Position numbers and translations under genes: made by a program. Shown here in pieces: positions 1-8,763 of a stretch of DNA of 64,000 bases (its first letter is position 1; every line of letters starts with the position of its first letter). The notes under the pieces were generated by a model. That model was given only the letters and a program-made list of their open reading frames with translations. It did not search any database and was not told the DNA's origin. The stretch comes from Streptosporangium lutulentum (GTDB lineage Bacteria; Actinomycetota; Actinomycetes; Streptosporangiales; Streptosporangiaceae): contig NZ_JAUSQU010000001.1 of the NCBI RefSeq assembly GCF_030811455.1, positions 9,734,001 to 9,798,000 of the forward strand, given 5' to 3'.

Positions 1-2728
1 GGGTGATCAGGCCGATGGGCCCGCGGGCCCGCAGCAGGGCCGCCTCCCGCCGGGTGAACACCCAGAACTGGCGCAGAGCGGAGGCGCCGGTCCGCTGCGG
101 CCGCAGCGCGGGGTCCGTGCCGGGCACCGGCGGCGCGGGTGAGGCCGACGGGCCGGCGGGGTCGCGGACCGGACGCAGGGCGCCCTGGCTGAGCTTGCGC
201 ATCAGCTCCGGGTAGTCGTTGACCTCCATCGCCGGGAGGATCTGCTGGGGTGCGCCGACGTAGACCGGCCGGCCGCCGGCGCCCAGGACCAAGACCTGGT
301 CGGTGAGGATGAGGTTGTCCGGGGTGTGAGTGACCACGATGACCGAGCAGCCGCGCCCCGCGATCTCCTTCAGCAGCCGCATGACCTCCTGGTCCAGGCC
401 GGGGTCGAGGCCGGAGGTGGGCTCGTCCAGCAGCAGGAGCAACGGGTCGGACAGGATCTCCAGGGCGATGGACAGCCGTTTGAGCTGGCCGCCGGAGAGT
501 CGCGCGGCCCGCAGGTCGATGCGCTCGGTGAGGCCGAGCCGGTCGACGATCTCCAGGATGCGCGCCTCGCGGTCCTTCCTGGGCAGGTCGGCGGGCAGCC
601 GAAGCCGGGCGGCGTAGCGCAGGTTTTGTCGGACGGTGAGTGATTTGTGCAGGTGGTCCTGCTGGGGCAGGTAGCCGAGCAGGTGGCGGATCTGTTCGCC
701 GTCGGTGACCAGGTCCAGGCCGCGGAACAGCAGCGTGCCGCCGGTGATGGGCAGTTCCCCGAGCAGGGCCCGGAACAACGAGGACTTGCCCGCGCCGGAC
801 GGGCCCACGATCGCCATGAACTGGCCGTGGCCAAGGGCGAAGGACAGGTCCTGCAGTGCGGGTATGGACCCGTACCGCGCGTTGACCTCATGTGCGATGA
901 GGTCGGCCTGCGGGGCCGGCCGAGACTCCAGGATCCGGTCGCTGAGGAGGCGGAATGTGGTGTCGGCGATGCTGAAGGCGTCGCCGGTGTGCAAGATGGC
1001 CCACAACACCGAGCGCCCCGCGATGAAGGTGCCGCCGCCCTTGCCGTGGTCGCGCAACCGGAACCCGTCCTGGGTGCGGAGCAAGGTGGCGTGCTCGGCC
1101 GCGACGTCCATGCCCCGCACCCGCACGTTCGCCTCGTCTCCGCTGCCCAGCACGGTCACGTCGCCGATCGTGTGGTGCGTGACCTGCGACGAGCTCCCGG
1201 TGGGACCTCCCGGCCACGGCAAAGTGAGCCCGGGCCCAGCCCCAGGCCCAAGGCCCGGCCCCGGGCCCGGCCCAGGGCCGGGGGTGGACTCAGGGCCGGG
1301 GGTGGGGTTGTGGGGCGGGTGATGGGGCTGGGCGGGTGGGTTCAGGGAGATCTGGCACTTCACCGGTATCCCGTTCACCTCCCCGCGTATGACGCACCGG
1401 CCGTCGGGCGTGTCGAAGGCCACCATCGAGCCGTCCCGTTTGGCCTGCTCCACCTGGATGTCCGCTCCGGGCAGCCGGACGTTGAGCCGCCAGACCCCGC
1501 GATGCCGGATGTAGATCAGATCTCCGGGCGCCCAGACGTAGGGGATCTCGATCGAGCTGCCCGGGCCGCCTGCCGTGTGCGGGTGGTCTCCGCCGAGCAC
1601 GTGCACCATGCCACCGACGACGAGGTACAGCGGAGGCACGCCCTCGGCTGACCCCTGCAGCTCGGTCCCCTGCGGTCCAGCGCTCTGTGACCCGGTGCCT
1701 CGCCCTCCATCGCCCGGCGGGGCCAGAGGCGGCACGGGTGGAGGGGCGAACGGGAGCAGCTGCGGCGGAACCAGCGGTGGCAGAGGGGCACGGACCGGAG
1801 CCGGACCGGAACCGTGAGCCGGTGGTTGAACCTGGTGCGGTGGAGGCGGGGTGCGGAGCGGAACGGACGGTGGCAGGGGCGGGGCACTGATCGGAGGGAC
1901 CGGGCCCGGCTCGATCAGCATCTGCAACATCTGCAACGAGGTCGGCCGATCCTCGGGACGCTTGGCCAGGCATCTGCTCACCAGCCCGCGCAGCGGTTCG
2001 GCCAGCCCGTCCAGCCGCGGCGGCTCGTTCAGCACCCGGTACATGACCGCCGGAATGTTCCCCTCACCGTACGGCGGCTGGCCGGTCGCCGCGAAGACGA
2101 CGGTGGCGGCCCAGGCGTGCACGTCTGCCGCCGGGCTGACATCCCCCTCGCCGAACTGCTCGGGGGCCATGTACGGGCAGGTCCCGATGATGCCCTTGGT
2201 GTGCATCGAGGGGTGCAGAGAGGTGTTCTCCAGCGCCTGCGCGATGCCGAAGTCCACCACTCGCGGCCCGTCCGGCCCGAGCAGCACGTTGGCCGGCTTG
2301 AAATCCCGGTGCACCACCCGCGCCCCGTGGATGGCGGCCAGCGCGGTCGCGGTGTAGGTGGCCAGCCGTTCCAGTGCGGAGCCGTCCAGCACGCCCTTGT
2401 TGTCGATGGCCTCCTGCAGCGACGGTCCGGCGACGTACTCGCTGACGATGTACGGCGTCTCGCCCTGCATGTCGGCGTCGAGCACCACCGCGGTGCACAC
2501 GCGGGGCACCCGGCGCGCGGCGAGCAGCTCAAGGGCGAACCGACGCCGGGCCGGTGAGTCGTGCGACGCCCCGGTCCACAGGATCTTGACGGCCACCCGG
2601 TCGCCGCCGGGCCGCTGCGCCAGGTAGACCTGGCCCTGCCCGCCTTGCCCAAGCCGGCCGAGCACGCGGTAGGGGCCGATCTCGGCGGGATCGTTCGGCT
2701 GCAGCGGCAGCGGGGCGTGTCCGCTCAT
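1..2728 (-). CDS. Fused Ser/Thr kinase - FHA - ABC transporter ATPase (partial, runs off left edge)
   Basis: One uninterrupted minus-strand frame of more than 909 codons starts at ATG 2728 and is still open at base 1. I read the linker region codon by codon and found no stop. Residues 1-270 are a Hanks-type kinase with a glycine loop (GRLGQGGQGQVY), VAVKIL lysine, HRDFKPANVLL (~136) and DFG (~158). A proline-rich stretch (~276-350), a short beta-rich segment (~390-455) and a Gly-Pro linker follow. Next come an FHA domain (~513-600) and an ABC ATPase (~613-830) with Walker A GPSGAGKSS, signature LSGGQLKRL and Walker B LLLLDEPTSGLD. This ABCG-like order predicts an ABC-2 membrane domain beyond the edge. 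Mycobacteria keep kinase PknF and the FHA-ABC exporter Rv1747 as separate neighbours, so here regulator and target appear fused. Substrate unknown. It lies 7 bp downstream of the atypical kinase gene and is probably co-transcribed with it. Confidence 0.85.
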   Translation of the reverse strand, partial: MSGHAPLPLQPNDPAEIGPYRVLGRLGQGGQGQVYLAQRPGGDRVAVKILWTGASHDSPARRRFALELLAARRVPRVCTAVVLDADMQGETPYIVSEYVAGPSLQEAIDNKGVLDGSALERLATYTATALAAIHGARVVHRDFKPANVLLGPDGPRVVDFGIAQALENTSLHPSMHTKGIIGTCPYMAPEQFGEGDVSPAADVHAWAATVVFAATGQPPYGEGNIPAVMYRVLNEPPRLDGLAEPLRGLVSRCLAKRPEDRPTSLQMLQMLIEPGPVPPISAPPLPPSVPLRTPPPPHQVQPPAHGSGPAPVRAPLPPLVPPQLLPFAPPPVPPLAPPGDGGRGTGSQSAGPQGTELQGSAEGVPPLYLVVGGMVHVLGGDHPHTAGGPGSSIEIPYVWAPGDLIYIRHRGVWRLNVRLPGADIQVEQAKRDGSMVAFDTPDGRCVIRGEVNGIPVKCQISLNPPAQPHHPPHNPTPGPESTPGPGPGPGPGLGPGAGPGLTLPWPGGPTGSSSQVTHHTIGDVTVLGSGDEANVRVRGMDVAAEHATLLRTQDGFRLRDHGKGGGTFIAGRSVLWAILHTGDAFSIADTTFRLLSDRILESRPAPQADLIAHEVNARYGSIPALQDLSFALGHGQFMAIVGPSGAGKSSLFRALLGELPITGGTLLFRGLDLVTDGEQIRHLLGYLPQQDHLHKSLTVRQNLRYAARLRLPADLPRKDREARILEIVDRLGLTERIDLRAARLSGGQLKRLSIALEILSDPLLLLLDEPTSGLDPGLDQEVMRLLKEIAGRGCSVIVVTHTPDNLILTDQVLVLGAGGRPVYVGAPQQILPAMEVNDYPELMRKLSQGALRPVRDPAGPSASPAPPVPGTDPALRPQRTGASALRQFWVFTRREAALLRARGPIGLIT

Positions 2729-2735
2729 CGGCCGC

Positions 2736-3890
2736 TCATCCACTCTGCACCGCTCCACTCCGCACCGCGAGGACGAGCAGGATGATCACCAGGATCGCCA
2801 GGACGGCCGCGATCGCCCAGAGCCGGCCCGCCGGTTTCGCCGGGATCGGTAGGGGCTGCGGGACGGTGGCCGGATCGCTCGCCCGGACGCCGGCGGGCGG
2901 CATCGCCGACTGGCCCACCGGCCACGGCATCCTGGTGTACTGGTCCGCGTTGACGAAGAGCCGGTTGCCGATGACCAACCTCGGCCACACCGCGGCAGCC
3001 TCCCGCAGCTGTTCCCGGGTCCCGGCCGGCGGCAGCGTACGCCCGCACTCGATAAGCGTGTCGGCCAGGTCGGAGCGCATCACCGCGCACAGCACCGCGC
3101 GGTCCGGCTGCCAGGTCTCCACGGTCTCCTGCACGCATCTGATCACCGCCCAGGCGAACTTGTAGTAGTCGGACTTCGCGTCGAACGGCGCCCCCTGCTG
3201 CTCCACGGGCCGCTTCCACTGCTCGGGGTCGACCGGCGGCATCGGTCCCGGACCGTTCAACGGCACGCACGAGTCGCAGTCCAGCAGGTACGTCCGGGGT
3301 CGCGGCTCGACGGTGAAAACGGCGTTGCGCAGTTGCAGGTCGCCGACCGCCCACCCGTGCTCGTGGAGCCAGTTGATCGTGTCGAGCAACTCGCCGAGCA
3401 CTGCCAGCTTGTACGGCGGCTCGTAGTACGCCTTCTTGATCTCGAAGCGCGTGGAGATGCGCTGTGCCCGCTCCGGGCTGCGGGTCAGCTCGTCGAGGTG
3501 CCGGGGTGTCTCGACGATCGCCCCTGTCCGGGAGGTACGCCGCTCGAACATGGTGTCGTCGGCCAGCCGGACGAGGATGCCGTGCACCTCGACCGCGGTG
3601 CCCACGGCGGCGATCGGCCAGGCGCACCGGGCGTCCAGCTCGCGGCGCTCGTCCTCGGGCAGCTCCCGGCGCCAGCGGATCATTCGCAGCAGCGGGTCGA
3701 TCCGCAGCTCCGCCTTGGTCTCCGGCCGATACCTCTTGTAGAGGTAACGCTCCTGGTCGGGAGTGGTGCACAGGAGCAGCCCCTGAGTCTGCCCGCCGTC
3801 GCGGAGCACCGGCCCGCCGTCCACGAAGGTCAGCTTGTGCTCCTCGACGGTCGCCGGCAGCATCCGGCGGCCCCTGCCGGGCCCGATCAT
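2736..3890 (-). CDS. Atypical protein kinase-like protein with C-terminal membrane anchor (TerY-P-type)
   Basis: This 384-aa protein has a kinase-like fold: a YKRY lysine near residue 35, a catalytic-loop equivalent HGWAVGDLQLRN and a metal-site motif LLDCDS in place of DFG. A single membrane helix (about residues 355-378) lies near the C-terminus, after a proline-rich linker. The frame stays open far upstream (to 5306), but that extension is antisense to the phosphatase gene. I chose ATG 3890 because it overlaps the phosphatase stop by 4 bp (ATGA). Kinases of this kind accompany TerY-like vWA proteins and PP2C phosphatases in the TerY-P triad, and both partners are immediately upstream here. 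The predicted role is to phosphorylate a partner that the phosphatase reverses; the substrate is unknown, though the FHA-ABC fusion next door is an obvious candidate. Confidence 0.8.
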   Translation of the reverse strand: MIGPGRGRRMLPATVEEHKLTFVDGGPVLRDGGQTQGLLLCTTPDQERYLYKRYRPETKAELRIDPLLRMIRWRRELPEDERRELDARCAWPIAAVGTAVEVHGILVRLADDTMFERRTSRTGAIVETPRHLDELTRSPERAQRISTRFEIKKAYYEPPYKLAVLGELLDTINWLHEHGWAVGDLQLRNAVFTVEPRPRTYLLDCDSCVPLNGPGPMPPVDPEQWKRPVEQQGAPFDAKSDYYKFAWAVIRCVQETVETWQPDRAVLCAVMRSDLADTLIECGRTLPPAGTREQLREAAAVWPRLVIGNRLFVNADQYTRMPWPVGQSAMPPAGVRASDPATVPQPLPIPAKPAGRLWAIAAVLAILVIILLVLAVRSGAVQSG

Positions 3891-5827
3891 GGCACGGCCG
3901 TATCGTGCCGCCCGGCCCACAGCGCGACCACGGTCCGGTCGTCGTCGAAGGTGGACAGCCGGAAGTCCACGTCGCGGGCGAACTCCGCCAGGCTCGGCGG
4001 GGTACGCCACGTCTCCGTGAGCAGCTGGGCCAGCGGGGTCTGGCCGCCCATCACACCGGCCGCGAAGCCGTCGCTGCTGAGGAGCAGCAGGTCGCCCGCC
4101 TCCCACGGGAAGGCCAGCACCTCCACGCTGTCCGGGTCGCCGGGCAGCGCCACGGTGACGTTCTCGGACAGGCCGGACTTGGGCTCGACGCCCACCAGGG
4201 GCCGCCACCGCTCCGCGCTGATCAGCATGGCCGGTGAGTCGCCGACCGCCGCGCACACCGCGGGCCCGGCACCGTCGGCCGGCACCACCGCGATGGTCAG
4301 CGTGGTGCCCGGCCGCGCCGAGGGCAGCCGCTCGGTGTTGGTGCCGCCGTGCGGCGCGCCCAGTGCCTCGGTGGCCCGCCGTACCGCGTCCGCGACATAC
4401 CCGGTGACGGCCTTGAAGTCCAGGTTCTGCGGGTGCCGCGCGGTGCGCAGGGCGGCGTCGATGCCCTCCAGCGCGGCCCGGACAGCGGCGATCGCCGCCG
4501 CGTCGGCGTGCCGCGCGCTGCCCAGGCCGTCCGCCACCGCGGCGATGACCCACGCTTCGTCCTCGCTCAGCCGTACGCCGTAGGCGTCCTGCCGGGTCTC
4601 GCCGCGGAAGTTGTGCGTGCGACCGCGCACGCTGGCCGCGCGTACCGTGGTGCCCTTGAGCAGGCCGCCGTCTACCGCGAGCCCCGGTTCCGCGGAGGTG
4701 GTCGACCAGGGAAGGTGCACGGGGATGCGCTTGGGCTCGGGGCCCACCACGAGCCGCTCGTCCTGCTGCGCCCGGACGACGGGGATGGACGGGCTGAGCC
4801 TCGGCTGGAGGGTGCCGCCGGGTGGAGCCGGTTTCCGAGGCTGCCTGCCCGGCCGGCCGCCGCGACCGGTGCGCGCCATCGCGGGACGCCGGCCGAACAA
4901 CAGCAGCGCGATGACGGCGATGAACCCGCCGGCCAGCAGCGCCAAGGCCGCCTGCGGCAAGGAGAACCCGAGCGAGGGCGTGGGCGTGGCCGCGCTCGGG
5001 GCCGGTCCCAGCAGCCGGTCCACCCAACCGGCGGCCTCTTGGGCGTAGTTCTTGCTCATCGCCATCTCCTGCACGGCATCGGGGTTCAACTGGCGCAGGT
5101 GGCGCCTCAGCCAGGCATTGAGAGGCTCGGAGACGCCATCGCTGACCAGGACGTACTTCACGGGGACCACCGGTACCTCGCCCAGCTTCTTCAGCTGATC
5201 GTCGATGCGCGAATCGTCCGGCGGCACCAGCGCGGCCCCGTCGAACCCCGGAGTGTCCAGGTCGGGGTTGCTCCCCTCGGCGGACTGCAGGGGTACCGGT
5301 CCCCACTTCCGCAGAGCCTCCCTGGCCGCCGGCAGGAACCTCTCCGGCACCAGCACGGGCGCGCTGGGGAAATTCCTCGTGAAGTCGCCGATATTGGGCG
5401 GGTCCAGCGCGGGTTCCGGCGACCCGTTCTGCGACAGCGGCGTGCCCAGGTCCAGGTCGTTCCGGACCACGAACGTCAAGCTCTCCTCCAGCTTGATGGC
5501 GTCGCGGTAGCCCTGGTTCGGGGTAGGCGGCGCCTGCGCCACCACGTCTACATGGCGCCCCTCCGCGCGCAGAGTGGGGTCCTGCACCACGGGCGCGCCG
5601 ACCTCGGCCGTCCGGCGCTTCAGCAGGGCGGCGCAGATGTGCGCGAGAACCTGGTCGGTCGCGTCCTCCCCCGAACGCACGGTGATGCTCACCGCCTTCG
5701 GGGTCGTCACGGCCGACTTGGCCGTCGCGCCGGGCGTCACCTCGGGCTCCCCGCCCACGCCGCAGCCGGTCAGGCCGAGATGGAGCAGCAGCAGCCCGGC
5801 GGCGACCAACCGACGCCGGTTCATCAC
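3887..5827 (-). CDS. Lipoprotein-type receptor PP2C phosphatase
   Basis: The protein has 646 aa if read from GTG 5827, or one less from ATG 5824. It begins with a lipoprotein signal (positive start, hydrophobic core, lipobox LTGC with Cys at ~22). About 250 extracytoplasmic residues follow that look like a periplasmic substrate-binding fold. A transmembrane helix (~287-312) leads to a cytoplasmic PP2C domain (~395-640). Visible PP2C marks are VADGLGSARHAD, GDSPAML, SSDGF and the terminal DDDRTVVAL. It would be a metal-dependent Ser/Thr phosphatase under control of an external ligand. The start overlaps the vWA stop and the end overlaps the kinase start by 4 bp, so the three are translationally coupled. 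The ligand-binding assignment is inference from residue pattern only. Confidence 0.85.
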   Translation of the reverse strand: MMNRRRLVAAGLLLLHLGLTGCGVGGEPEVTPGATAKSAVTTPKAVSITVRSGEDATDQVLAHICAALLKRRTAEVGAPVVQDPTLRAEGRHVDVVAQAPPTPNQGYRDAIKLEESLTFVVRNDLDLGTPLSQNGSPEPALDPPNIGDFTRNFPSAPVLVPERFLPAAREALRKWGPVPLQSAEGSNPDLDTPGFDGAALVPPDDSRIDDQLKKLGEVPVVPVKYVLVSDGVSEPLNAWLRRHLRQLNPDAVQEMAMSKNYAQEAAGWVDRLLGPAPSAATPTPSLGFSLPQAALALLAGGFIAVIALLLFGRRPAMARTGRGGRPGRQPRKPAPPGGTLQPRLSPSIPVVRAQQDERLVVGPEPKRIPVHLPWSTTSAEPGLAVDGGLLKGTTVRAASVRGRTHNFRGETRQDAYGVRLSEDEAWVIAAVADGLGSARHADAAAIAAVRAALEGIDAALRTARHPQNLDFKAVTGYVADAVRRATEALGAPHGGTNTERLPSARPGTTLTIAVVPADGAGPAVCAAVGDSPAMLISAERWRPLVGVEPKSGLSENVTVALPGDPDSVEVLAFPWEAGDLLLLSSDGFAAGVMGGQTPLAQLLTETWRTPPSLAEFARDVDFRLSTFDDDRTVVALWAGRHDTAVP

Positions 5828-6561
5828 GCCGCTCCGCAGCGCAACTGCCGCATGCCGGCCGGGATGGGCACCACGAAGTCCGAGCCGCGGATGGAGTTGC
5901 CGATGCTGTCCTGGACCGCCTGCGCGATGGCGGCCACCACCTTCACCGCCTGGATCGACTCATCGGCGACGAACGCCAGCGGGGCGCCCTTGAAGTTGGT
6001 CGCCACCTGGCACAGGGTGTGCTCGGTGACCTGGCCGAAGCCCATCGCGGTGATGTGCGGGTGGTAGGTGAACCGAGGCTCGGTCAGCCGCTCCCGGGCC
6101 GGCAGCCAGACCTTCGGGGGCTGGCGTCTTCCCCCGACGTACGGCTCGCCATCGGTGATGAAGAAGACCACCGGGGTCTTGAGCTGGTACTGCGCGGACA
6201 GACGGACACAGTCGGTCTCGATGAGCTGCCGGAGCATCGTGAACGCCTGCTCGTAGTTGGTCTGGCCGCCCTTGGGCAACGCCGAGATGGCGCCGGCGTC
6301 GCATGGCCGGGTGAGCGGCAGGATCAGCTCGGCGCGGTCGTGGAAGGCCACGATGGCGACGTGCGCCGCCTCGCTGACGCCGGGGTCGCCGGCCTCAAGC
6401 TGGAACAGCAGTTCCCCGACGCAGTTGGCGAGGATGTCGAACGGCGTCTGTCGCCCGTCCTCGCGGCGCGCGTGCATGGAATGCGACACATCACAGACGA
6501 TGTAAAAGGGGAACGCGCGAGGAAGCCCGTACGCGATGACGGGCTCGGGTGCAGGGGCCAT
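5824..6561 (-). CDS. TerY-like vWA domain protein
   Basis: This 245-aa protein is almost entirely one von Willebrand A domain. The metal-ion-dependent adhesion site is complete: DVSHSM (DxSxS) near residue 24, the threonine in QTNYEQAF and the aspartate in FITDGEP. The chosen start, ATG 6561, has a GGAAGGTGA ribosome-binding site about 8 bases upstream; a longer reading to 6606 lacks one. TerY proteins work with a PP2C phosphatase and a kinase, exactly the two genes that follow and overlap. The likely job is to scaffold or present a partner to the kinase/phosphatase pair in the cytoplasm. No TerC, TerD or other tellurium-resistance genes are in view, so the stress it responds to is unknown. 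Confidence 0.88.
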   Translation of the reverse strand: MAPAPEPVIAYGLPRAFPFYIVCDVSHSMHARREDGRQTPFDILANCVGELLFQLEAGDPGVSEAAHVAIVAFHDRAELILPLTRPCDAGAISALPKGGQTNYEQAFTMLRQLIETDCVRLSAQYQLKTPVVFFITDGEPYVGGRRQPPKVWLPARERLTEPRFTYHPHITAMGFGQVTEHTLCQVATNFKGAPLAFVADESIQAVKVVAAIAQAVQDSIGNSIRGSDFVVPIPAGMRQLRCGAA

Positions 6562-6837
6562 TGAACGATCACCTTCCGGAGCAGCAGGACACAGGAAATC
6601 GGCCAAGGGCGTGCATGCGCTCGTTCCGAGGCCAACAATGGAGGCCCAGGCCCCCCGCGCCTGAGCTTGTCCTTAACTGGTGACTTTGTTCTACGCGCGT
6701 CGGCAGGGTGTGACGCTTTCTCGTTCCAATGAGGAATCGGGTCTTGACAATTGCCGGAGACTTAAGGCAGCGATCACTGATCGACGTCCCTGACCTGGCG
6801 TCGTGGATCGGTCGTCCGGCTCATTCGCCACACAGGG

Positions 6838-7749
6838 GTGCGCATGGATCTGGATCTCGGGTTGGTCGCCGACTTCTTGGTGCTGGTGAAGGAGCGACAC
6901 TATGGGCGGGCGGCCGGGAGGCTGCACCTGACCTCATCGGCGTTGACCAAGCGCATCCACCGTCTGGAACGGCAACTCGGGGTCGCCCTCGTTGAGCGGA
7001 GCCCTGCGGGGGTGTTCGCGGTGACCTCCGCGGGCCGGCGGTTCGCGATCGCCGCCGGCCCCCTGATCGCTCAGGCTCATGCCGCCCGTGACAGTGCCCG
7101 GGTCACACCCGCCCGCTTCACGCTGCGGCTCGGTGTGCCCGCCGGCATCGGCGCGCTCCTGAGACAGTTCGACATGGCCCGCATCGCGCGAGAGGTCCGC
7201 CTCAACTTTCCCGAGATCCGGCTGGTGCGTCAGGACATTCCCTTTCCCGCGCTCACCGGCTGCCTGCCCGAGCATCAGGTAGACGTCCTGTGGACCACCA
7301 CGTCCGTGCGGCATCCCGACGTGGACTCGTACCCCCTGGCCATGACCACCGCGCGCATCGGCGTGGTCGGCGCCCGGCATCCCCTCGCCGAGGTCGAGAC
7401 GATGAACGTGGGGGACTTCAGCGAGCAACCGTTCCTGTACAACCCGGCCGGCGCCGACGAGTGGATGAACCAGTTCTGGCTCGGGGATGTGCGGCCCCGC
7501 CGTGAGGCGCGCCTGGTCGAGCTCGACGCCGGAGACCTCACCCGCGTCATGCGCCAAACCGCCGATGGCACAGCCGTGATGATCACCGTCGCGGAGATGG
7601 CTCCGTTCCTGGGCTCCGGCTTGCGGGCGGTGACGCTGACCGGCGCCGCCCCGGTGGTCTTCCACGTCGCACGCCGACGCACCGACCGGCGCGGCGCCGT
7701 TCACGCCCTCGTGAAAGCCTTCCAGGCTCTCGGACCCCAGATGCTGTAG
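6838..7749 (+). CDS. LysR-family transcriptional regulator
   Basis: A 303-aa protein, the usual LysR length. Residues 5-65 form a winged helix-turn-helix (AAGRLHLTSSALTKRIHRLE) and the rest is a substrate-binding-like effector domain. Starts at GTG 6838 or ATG 6844. It is divergent from the TerY-like operon across a 276-bp gap, where it could control itself and possibly that operon. LysR proteins usually regulate a divergent gene in response to a small molecule, but no metabolic gene is adjacent, so the target is open. Confidence 0.88.
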   Translation: MRMDLDLGLVADFLVLVKERHYGRAAGRLHLTSSALTKRIHRLERQLGVALVERSPAGVFAVTSAGRRFAIAAGPLIAQAHAARDSARVTPARFTLRLGVPAGIGALLRQFDMARIAREVRLNFPEIRLVRQDIPFPALTGCLPEHQVDVLWTTTSVRHPDVDSYPLAMTTARIGVVGARHPLAEVETMNVGDFSEQPFLYNPAGADEWMNQFWLGDVRPRREARLVELDAGDLTRVMRQTADGTAVMITVAEMAPFLGSGLRAVTLTGAAPVVFHVARRRTDRRGAVHALVKAFQALGPQML

Positions 7750-8161
7750 GGGGTCCCCTCTGACTGTCGGCCAATATGAGGGCTTGCTGTCGGATGAGAG
7801 CTTCCTCGTGGCTTACACCGTCGTCGGACTGATCGGCAACCCCGGCAAGGAGGCCGAGGTCGTGCCGGGAGCCGGTCTGCTCGATCACTCGCCTGCCCTC
7901 CGTGCGCCGGGTGCGGCGGACGAAGGGGTGCATGGTCCCGTCAATCGAAATGACAGTTGGAATGAGATGACGCGGCCGATAGAGGTCTTGTGTCGTCGCC
8001 AGGGCGACGACAACTCCTGCACCAGCCACAGGCCGCGTTCTCCGCCGCTGTCGAAGTCGACATCCGTACAGGCCCGACCCCGGCTGAGTCAGATTCGAGG
8101 ACGGCTCACCCAACCGATCGAGAGGTGCTCTCGACCGCCGATGTCCGGGTGGATGCGGGCG
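7750..8161. other. Intergenic region with a gene relic
   Basis: This 412-bp gap separates the convergent LysR and PPOX genes. It holds no intact gene that I can support. A short palindrome (about 7752-7763) directly follows the LysR stop. The only recognisable content is the ATPase tail relic described separately. Confidence 0.5.
7948..8065 (-). pseudogene. Relic of an anti-sigma-type ATP-binding protein (HATPase) C-terminus
   Basis: On the minus strand a frame beginning just after a stop reads DVDFDSGGERGLWLVQEL and then SIGRVISFQLSF. This matches the G2 box and terminal strand of the short RsbW-like ATPases common in actinomycetes (GRGLxLVxAL, then a closing strand). There is no start and no N- or G1-box upstream, because a stop and then the PPOX gene intervene. 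I read it as the last ~40 codons of a deleted gene. The assignment rests on one motif, so confidence is moderate. Confidence 0.45.
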
Positions 8162-8581
8162 TCAGCCGGGCTGGCTGTTGTCCTTGAGCGTGCCCCAGCC
8201 GTGCCAGCGGTCGATCTCGATCCAGGCGCTGACCCGGTCACGGTCCCGCCGTGGGTACGGCTTCCCGGTGTACTGCCGGGACAGCCTGTCGATGCCGGTC
8301 AGGCTTTCGTCGTTCTGGATTTCGGCGACATGTCCGATGATGCTGACGTGTGTGTACCAGTCGTTCTCGTCGGTCACGGTGAGGGAGACCCTGGGGTCGT
8401 TGCGTATGTGGTTCAGCCGCTTGCGACCCTCGTCCATGTTGACCAGGATCCGGCCGTCGTCCCAGAGGTACCAGGTGGCCGTGGACACCGGCTGGCCGTC
8501 GGACAGAAGCGTCGTGATGACGGCGGGATTCGGCTTCTTCAGCATGGCGATGGCTTCGTCGGGAAGCGGCGGGTTCGACAT
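8162..8581 (-). CDS. PPOX-class FMN/F420-dependent protein
   Basis: A 139-aa split-barrel protein with an excellent AAAGGAGAG ribosome-binding site before ATG 8581. The pattern AVITTLLSDGQPVSTATWYLWDDG, then ILVNMDEGRKRLNHIRNDPRVSL, is that of the pyridoxamine-5'-phosphate-oxidase-like family, many of which use F420 in actinobacteria. The family binds flavin or deazaflavin and reduces small molecules; the substrate cannot be told from sequence. It is a single-gene unit. Its promoter region faces the SecD-like gene and includes an A+T-rich inverted repeat. Confidence 0.88.
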   Translation of the reverse strand: MSNPPLPDEAIAMLKKPNPAVITTLLSDGQPVSTATWYLWDDGRILVNMDEGRKRLNHIRNDPRVSLTVTDENDWYTHVSIIGHVAEIQNDESLTGIDRLSRQYTGKPYPRRDRDRVSAWIEIDRWHGWGTLKDNSQPG

Positions 8582-8657
8582 GATCTCTCCTTTTCGCGCC
8601 GGTGCCTCCTGTGGTGGAGGTGGTGCATGCGGTTCATGAGACGTATATCCACAATAT

Positions 8658-8670
8658 TATATCGCATATA
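8658..8670. promoter_or_regulatory. Candidate operator, inverted repeat TATAT-CGC-ATATA
   Basis: A perfect 5-bp inverted repeat with a 3-bp centre sits in an unusually A+T-rich stretch (8642-8688) between the divergent PPOX and SecD-like genes. It lies about 77 bp upstream of the PPOX start, a reasonable place for a repressor or the PPOX promoter. The binding protein is unknown. Confidence 0.4.
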
Positions 8671-8732
8671 GTGACTATTAAGTTACCCTCCGCGTTCAAC
8701 GATAACCCGCCGACTCCCGTAGTTCTTGGCGC

Positions 8733-8755
8733 AAAAGTGGTGAATTGGCACTTTT
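8733..8755. promoter_or_regulatory. Inverted repeat at the SecD-like gene start
   Basis: AAAAGTG and CACTTTT (7-bp arms, 9-base centre) end eight bases before ATG 8764, where a ribosome-binding site would be expected but is missing. It could be an operator over the promoter of a leaderless mRNA, or a hairpin at the 5' end. Confidence 0.35.
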
Positions 8756-8763
8756 AGTGAATC

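Noticed and set aside
3891..5306. N-terminal extension of the atypical kinase frame
   Set aside because: It is entirely antisense-register sequence within the PP2C gene and reads as Arg/Gly/Pro-rich noise; the ATGA overlap at 3890 gives a proper start.
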